From: Glossina fuscipes
Lineage: Eukaryota; Arthropoda; Insecta; Diptera; Glossinidae
Assembly: GCF_014805625.2 (NCBI RefSeq)
Contig: NW_023998414.1
Location: forward strand, 13,162,570-13,226,569
DNA: 64,000 bases
Reading direction: 5' to 3'
Program-made: the position numbers and the translations under genes
The notes under the pieces: model-generated
Databases searched by the model: none
What the model was told of the DNA's origin: nothing
The model's input: only the letters and a program-made list of their open reading frames with translations
Part shown: positions 56,801 through 64,000 of the stretch, one piece after another
Numbering within the stretch: position 1 is the stretch's first letter
Layout of the letters: every line of letters begins with the position of its first letter

Positions 56801-59800
56801 GTACCGTTATAATGTTTTTACTTCTTTCACTTTAACTTTTGTATCATTCGTTATTTATTTATTTATTTTTTTTGGTTAATGTTTTCAAATGAATTATATT
56901 TTGATTGGTCTTTGTAAATGATTGAAAGTAGTTTTTTGTTTTGCAATCAATTTTATTCACATTTTCAATTATATTTGAATTTATTATTTAAAAATATGTG
57001 GTACTTTTACTTATCCCAGTGAAACGTTTAAGCAAGAAAAGACTAAATCCATTTAGGGGTCTATCCGGCATTATTGAATGTAGCGTAGATTGGCAAGAAC
57101 TTCATCTATCTATTTTTCTCGCACAATATCTTATTTGTATATATTTAACTAAAATAATTGTAAAACTTATTGCACTTGTACTTGCTCTCAAGTTGAATGA
57201 TTTTTGACTTGAATCACTTGTCTTTGCGATCGAACGAATTTAATATAAAACTAATTCGAAGATAAAGTGAATTATACTCATCACTCAATAGTGTGGCTTG
57301 CATGTGCTTGCATGTGAATTTTAAAAATCGCATACAATTTTCCATAGCAAATAATTGCTTATCCTTTGGATAATGAATAACAAATCATTTAATGTTAAAT
57401 ATTTTTCAATTTATTGTAATGCTATTGTGTGAATATAGAAGAGTAGTTTTATATGCTTATGACAGCGAATATGCGACTACGGTCTAAAATGTGAACAATA
57501 GGAATTTAAAAATTTTCTTTACACAAAAAAAAAAAAAAAAATTAAAGGAAAAGGAAAAGAAAAACCAACAAAAACAAAACATTTTGGATTCTGTTAAGAT
57601 AGTTTTATTAATAAATATTTTCATTGGAATATTTGGAAATTGGATTTGGCTCAAGTATCAGCTAAATATCATGTAAATAAATCAAAGGAGTGAGAATCGA
57701 AAATGCTCATCTTTAACAGCATAATTAAATATTTGATTTCTCTTTCCGCAATTTGTTAAACACATTTTTAATGTATAAGTAAACCAATATTTGTGAAATT
57801 GAAATAAAAATTACTCGTCGTCGTCGTCGTCGTAAGTAATCCTTTCCAAGTTTCAAAATTGTTTGTGGCAGTGATTGCGGTTTTGTTTGCTTCAAATAAA
57901 CTTTGAATATATATGCTATAAACGATGACTATCAATATTAATCTTTAATGAACTGATAATAAAATGTATGCACAGTCATGCCAGCATATGCAATATTTAA
58001 TTGTGATAATGAACTGCATACTAAAATATGTGCATATAATGAATACGAAAGGCTTTTTATAGCAATAAACAGATAGAGATAAAAGCCAGCCGCATCTGTG
58101 AGGGTGTTTACAAATTCGTACTGAAGATAGCTAATTGCCAACATTTAACCGCATAGATACAGTGTAACCACGAGCATCTGAATTCTAATAGAAGATGTAC
58201 ATACTTCTTACACATTTTATATATATATATGTATACAATGTTTACATATACCACGCATATATATATATATATATAAGTATGTATATATGTATGTATATAT
58301 GTATATATGTATAAATATTGTTGTATGAAATGGAAAACTTTATGTAAATGAACGAGTTTCTATAAGTAGCTACGTACAAATGAACCGACGAGAATGTTTA
58401 TAAATATGAAAAGTGTTTGGTTTTGTAAAATTAAAACCACCACACGAATTTCAGATAAATAATGCGGGTGTCTTTTTCGGTTTTCAGTAGAATGCTTATG
58501 CTCTATAAGCGCTCAAGGGCAAATTACCTCGTTCGTCCCGTTCGTATCAAATTGCGCAACTACCGAAAAATTATCGGAAAAGAAAAATTTTTAAATCCAG
58601 GATTGTGTCTATGGCTATCGATATGTGAAAATGGTAATAGTAACGTAACGCCGGCATATGATGGCATCGTTCACGCTTTTAATGTCTAAGGTTCATTTTG
58701 AAATTTTTTTTTTTTTTTTTATTTTGTTGCATGCAAAAATACCTTGGAAGCTTTCATAGGCGAAAACGTAAACATGTTTATTTAATTATCCATTATGAGC
58801 AATCATCGTTCGTTTCAATCAAGTTGCTTTCTGCATATTTACATATGAAGGGAGAATAACTTAAATCATTTCTCGGTTTTGTATTTCGAGAAAATTGACA
58901 AAAAATATTTTTCATTGATTATATTCTCTCCAAAGCTAGCTATACACATTTCCTATCTATCTGGTATTACATGCCTGAAAGACTTTATTCGACTTTAGAA
59001 TGTGAACATTCGTCGATTCACATTTTGACGTAAGCTCATCAACATATTCTTAAATTTTTTAAATATCAAAGTCCTACATACAAACTAACCCCATTTGTAC
59101 AAGAAAAATAATTAAATTAATTCGGACGGACAATGGAAGTTTTCGCTGAAATATGTCGAAACAACTAAATATAAGAGTCAGTGTTACATCCTTTACATTC
59201 CATGCAAATTATAAAAATTCTTTAAAGCTTTCAGTGAATTTCAAATACGACATACCTCGACGTGGGCAAATGATGTAGAGGTTAGTTATCTTTCGCAACC
59301 CGGTCCTGCGTGTTTGTCAAATATGCGAATACAATAAATTGTTCTATAAATTTTTTTTCTTAGATTGGACTTGTAGCAGTTCTTTATAAGTTCGAAATTT
59401 TTCAAATAGTTTCCAATGCTCGAAGGGTTGACGGACACAGGAGAAGGGTTGGCTGAAACTTTTTCGTGTATAATAAAAGTGCCATAGCTTAATAGCTTAT
59501 CATTCGTAGGGAGATTAGGATTTTTAACACTAAAATTCCTTCAACTGATTCTAACATATATAACACATACAGATTCCAATTTACGATTCATATTTTAGAA
59601 GAAGATATAATCTACTTAGTCCATACAAGCTTACATGTCCTGCATCCCTATCTATAATCCCTTCCGATTATCCAATGTGCCCACAGGCATAGGGGATATT
59701 CTCTGCGAATACACGGGAAAAATTCACGCGTAGCATCTTCAATATAAGGGTTTCTACGATAAGCAATATTTCTGGTTCAAATGTAAAAAAAAAGAAGAAA

Positions 59801-60500
59801 TTTCTTAATCGATATGTCTTTAGATGAATGAACGCGTAGGATATTTCATCATCATTGAATTTCGCGTGATTAGCGAATTACTTTGAATTAAAAAGTTGAA
59901 GATTTCTCTTCTTATCTCTTTAAATATTATTAGTCGTTAATGGATACCAAAGTTGATGTTGAAATTTTCGGTTATTCGAACAAGTTGGACTCACTTAATT
60001 ATTTGCAATTTTTTTGTCATTCTACGAAGCAGTAAAAGTTCATATACATCTTTTTGGAGAATCGCGAAATTCACTTTCTTATCAATATAAAAAAATGTGG
60101 ATGGTTTAGTAAGGCACTCGACTGATCTGCTGCTTTTACATATTCCTGCAGAAAATTTTGGAACGTAAACTCGTCTTCTTAATTTTCTCTAGTCTTGCTT
60201 TATTGGCCACTTTATCGCATGAAGACGTTACTGTAAGGATGCTAAAGATCTTTATTTAATTGACATTTTAAAAATATTCAACATGAACAAGCAATCACTC
60301 GGAGCATGTCTACTATACGGTTACGCGAAATTAAAGTGGCGATCAGAAAGAAGCGGAGCGAAACGGATAGGATAGGGTGTAGGGCGCAGCTCGTGATGTC
60401 TGTGTCCGATTGGTCAGTATTATGATTTTACCAAACGAATGCTTATCGCAGCTATAACTATGTACCCATCGCAATTAAGTCTATGTATGGTAAGAAGGTG
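56801..60500. other. AT-rich noncoding stretch
   Basis: Contains poly-A near 57525-57541, (CGT)n at 57815-57833, TA-rich repeats at 58215-58315 and poly-T at 58705-58720. The 75-codon frame at 58462-58689 has a basic first half ('RANYLVRPVRIKLRNYRKI') but no known motif. Nothing else recognised. Confidence 0.6.
58215..58315. repeat. (TA)n with (TATATGTA)n variants
   Basis: An alternating TA core at 58258-58276, then ordered 'gtatgtatatat' units up to about 58315. Confidence 0.9.
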
Positions 60501-60526
60501 TTTTTTTTTTTTTTTTTTTTTTTTTT
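60501..60526. repeat. poly-T tract
   Basis: About 26 consecutive T. Confidence 0.95.
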
Positions 60527-61196
60527 GAATTTTTGTAAGCATATAAGACAAATATAGATGATTCAAATATCTCTCCAAAATCATTTAAAAGTTTTGCTTT
60601 TCTTAAATTTTCAATTTCGGATGACTGTTGAAAAGCTTTTATTTACTTTTATCATTTCTATAGAAAATTCTTAGAAAGATTCTTCAGAGATTGTTTGCTA
60701 ACAAATAAAACTATTTACAATTGATTTTAATTAAATATTTATAAAATACACATGTTTTCGTATATATATATATATATATATATGTGTGAACGGGTATTAA
60801 CAAATCCTTACTTTATAACTCGGTGCAAACAGTGGAAGAAATATACAATCATTTAATTATATAACAGAGGATAGTTTTGCAGACAATAGCTTTATTTACA
60901 GTGAGAGAGAGAAAGAGAGAGAAATTTATACAAACGCAGAGTTGATCACAGATGGTCACATACAAATGATTACAAGACTACAAGCGATTTGTGATAAGAG
61001 AGAAATGCATGTGAATTAAATTTAATTGAATTTAGTTTTGCAACTTTTTTATTGCATGCACTTCATATAAGTTTGCAATATTAGATGTTTTTCTTATTGT
61101 CAAGAAATTGAATTGAAACAGAAAATTCCAATGCATGCAAATATGTGTAAATGTATGGCAATCATGCATTCTCATAATATGCATAAGTATGCAAAC

Positions 61197-61228
<32 letters not shown>

Positions 61229-62270
61229 GATTTCATGTATTTGAAGTGACATTTCATATATTTTTTATTTCGTTTATTTATTGTTAAATGTAAAGAAAGG
61301 ATGTGAACGTAATAGTATGCACGGGTAGACGATAGTAACACTTGATTTTGCTTAAGGCTTATTGTAAATATTTAAACATAAATATATATACGATCATACC
61401 TGCATGTACATGCACATTCTTAACGACGGCTATCAAATCTTCACCTCAAGGGAATTGAAAAGAAATTTTATTTAAGAAAATCTTTGATAGAAGCGTGTTA
61501 GTGGTTAGAGGTTTTACAAAATTTCTCCTTCTTCGCAATCCACACAAATACAGGCAGATAGATATCTTTGATTTTGATAGAAGAAAAATATGCAAAAACT
61601 TTTCTTAATTTTTTTTTTATTTTTTTACTCAGATATGTCTGTCTACATTAAAGTCCACTAAATGTAACATTTTTTCATCAAGAGTTCGATTCTCTGAACT
61701 TTATATGTAACTGTTCGATTCTTTAGTTAGCGTATTATTTCAATTGTTGGCAAGCAAACGATACAAATTGGTCGCGGTGATGTTCAAATAAAAAGTGAAA
61801 TTGACATGAATTGTATTCGATGAATTTATTGTTCGCATTAACGCTTCAAAAACACAATGAGATTTGATTGCTTTTTTAAATGTTTGGAATTAAATTCGTA
61901 TTTATTACTTTCAATATATTCGATATTAATTCCCACGCTAAAAAAAAAAAAAAAAAAACAAATTTATTGTCTCATTAACATGACATTGACATGTAATCGT
62001 TAAATTCTCTTCATTCTTTAGGCTTCCGGGTGGAACATTATAAAATGTATAGTCACAACAACATTTTTAATTATTCCCTTAATGAAACGATTACAATTAA
62101 CACAAATTGCCTCGAATATATCTAAGATTATTAAAGATGGCAAAAAAATATGAGAGCGAAAATTTAGAGGCAAAAAAATAAAACCAAAAGTATTCCTAGC
62201 GTCTACGTTAATCCGCAGTTAAATGGTTACAGTATAAAGCATTTTGAAACTTCATGAAGAGGAAAATGGG

Positions 62271-62311
<41 letters not shown>

Positions 62312-63219
62312 CGACATAACCTTAAAAACACTAAACGAAATTGATCTGGCTTTGGGAAAGGATCTTTGTTCTTTGCCACCTCTGATGGGTTCGTGTATAA
62401 AGCCATTTTAATTTCGTCTCATTGAGATTTGATTCATAATCACGAAAACTAAGATGTTTTGAGCCTTTGCTCACTTTGTAGTCTTTACGAGTGACAAGCG
62501 TCGTTAACTAAAAAGGAAGCTTATAGTCTGAAAAGTGTCGATAATACAAATTTGGTTAGTTAGTTTCAATTAATCTCTAAAATGTTTATTACCTTTAGGA
62601 TTGAAGATGAAAATCGTGACCTTAAGTAACTTTTATGCGAACTCATCAACGTAGTTTTGATCCGAAATTTTACACCTTCTTCTTCTTAATAATAATATTT
62701 TTTAAAAGTCGTATGCCATTAAAAGTATATATATATATATATAAATGTTTGCTATTCAGACTTTTTTTTATGAGCTCATTATGACTCTTGGGATATTGTG
62801 GAAGCATTGTGCATTAAAGTTTACGTAAACTTCAAAGTGTTATTATACGTTATGCGTTAACATTTTTGGTAGCAAAGCTTGGAAACAACTACAGTTGTGC
62901 ATTAAATCTACGTACTCTTCATAACCAATTAGTTATACCCTACCTTGTAAGAGTTTATGCTTTTATATATGAATTTCCTCATGATAAACGAACAGAATGT
63001 ATGGATTAATTAAACTGATTAATTAATGGACTTGATATAGGGCAGTCGGGTAAGTTATACTAAAAACCCAACATAAAAAGGCCACTTTTTTTTTTTTTTA
63101 TTTAAAAAAGATCCGTCGATATCTATACAGTATCTATAGTATGCCCGGTGTGTCTTAATTCGTGCAAGAGACTTCCATAGTCACCTCATTGCTTTTCAAA
63201 CACTCAGTTATTCATACAA
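60527..63219. other. AT-rich noncoding stretch
   Basis: Holds (TA)n at 60762-60782, (GA)n at 60902-60922, (TA)n at 61199-61220, poly-A at 61940-61958, (TA)n at 62279-62309 and 62727-62742, and poly-T near 63087-63099. A 'ttataccctaccttgtaaga' string near 62935-62953 may be another dispersed-repeat end. No gene seen. Confidence 0.6.
62279..62309. repeat. (TA)n microsatellite
   Basis: An alternating TA run of about 31 bp. Confidence 0.95.
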
Positions 63220-63515
63220 CGGCTTTTCAAAATAAATTCTTATATGGGAAATAGTCGAAAAGGTGGTCCCATTCGTTCGTTCGTTCGTTCTTACGCTAAA
63301 GCATGTCAGTCTCTCATACAGTCTGTAGATAGAACACAAGAAAGCAAGACAGAATGACGGATGGACGGATGGACGGATGGACGGCCGGGGAAACTTGAAT
63401 CGATTCAGAAGGTGATTCTAAGTCGATCGCCCAAATAAAAGATGTCCTTCTCAGTGTTGTATATATGCGTACAAACTTAATATACCCATGTATCTAGCAC
63501 AAGTTGGTTGCGATA
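63220..63515 (-). repeat. dispersed fly repeat, copy H, with internal GGAC/GGAT tandem
   Basis: A reverse-orientation copy with 'cttttcaaaataaattctta', 'gggaaatagtcgaaaagg' and 'tggtcccattcg'. A (GTTC)n run follows at 63272-63290 and 'gacggatg' tandem units at 63356-63384. It ends with 'aatcgattcagaaggtgatt', 'ctaagtcgatcg', 'gcgtacaaacttaatatacc' and 'tagcacaagttggttgcgat'. The GACGGATG array sits where other copies have the single 'ccgtctgtcc'-type block, so that block has expanded here. Confidence 0.7.
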
Positions 63516-64000
63516 CAATGAAATAATTATAGGGAACTTGTAAAAATAGAAAAGTAAGTTTTGAATTAACTCACGAAACAGAAAAACCCAAGTGTTTATG
63601 ACTATCTATTGGGTTTTATGTAAAATACGTACAGTTACGGTATAAAGACGATCTGAAAACTCGTTTATGAAACTTTTTGTTGATAGAAATGATCAGAAAA
63701 ACATCATTTTTAGTTGCACCATATCTCATATACACTAAAGGGCATTAAATTATTTTTTTGATATGTTTTGAGATGTCTACCTTCATAGTGATAGCCGGGT
63801 CCAAATACCATTAAAATTTTTCGTAGGCCAACGCCCGCATGCGTATAGTACTGAATTCTTTACAAAAAACAAAAGCCTTTTGTCTATGAAAAAATTTTCC
63901 CCAATTATCTTAAGGCAATAAGAAAAATGTAAATTCATTACTATGTCGTGGTTGCATCGTCATCAAGACTTATCTTAGGTACTAAGGTACTCCGTATAAG
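63516..64000. other. noncoding stretch, nothing recognised
   Basis: AT-rich sequence with no protein-like frame, RNA gene or clear repeat. Confidence 0.6.

Overview
This window looks like noncoding, intergenic or intronic DNA from an insect, most likely a higher (brachyceran) fly. It is strongly AT-rich and full of (TA)n, (GA)n, (CA)n and poly-A/poly-T runs. It carries mariner relics of the kinds common in insects, and many copies of a degenerate repeat whose TATACCC-type ends and Gx(T/C)CGATCGATT-like core resemble repeats scattered through fly genomes. The TATACCC plus 'cacaagtggtg' end suggests a calyptrate fly, but that is inference from memory and not a match I could run. I recognise no bacterial operon, ribosomal RNA, CRISPR array or known host protein gene.

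Layout. 1-5.7 kb is AT-rich DNA with classic microsatellites. 5.7-7.4 kb holds a dispersed-repeat copy, the 3' end of a mariner element and a SINE with a target-site duplication. 7.4-20 kb is mostly empty AT-rich DNA with a degenerate 72-nt tRNA-like unit (9694-9765), two or three other tRNA-like promoter remnants and one GC-richer island near 13.05 kb. 20-26 kb has a clear mariner transposase fragment (about 20.94-21.12 kb), a weaker irritans-type mariner end (25.8 kb) and long homopolymers. 26-34 kb has one protein-like but unassigned 115-codon frame, a short inverted-repeat element, a decayed (CCAT)n pyrimidine field and a mariner terminal repeat. 34.96-35.37 kb is a four-copy, 100-bp tandem array. 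35-52 kb holds several more dispersed-repeat copies, the second and better SINE copy (46.34-46.52 kb) and simple repeats. 52.4-53.35 kb is the longest transposon relic, a frameshifted mariner transposase on the minus strand. 53.8-54.07 kb is a 270-bp pure purine GA tract. 54-64 kb is AT-rich DNA with two more dispersed-repeat copies.

Functionally the window is a graveyard of small DNA transposons and Pol III-derived retroposons in AT-rich fly DNA. The most notable item is a roughly 180-bp tRNA-derived SINE. It is present twice on the same strand 39 kb apart, the two copies are nearly identical, and each has its own perfect target-site duplication and a (TAA)n tail. I could not identify it as a named family. 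I see no evidence of a multi-gene novel system here.
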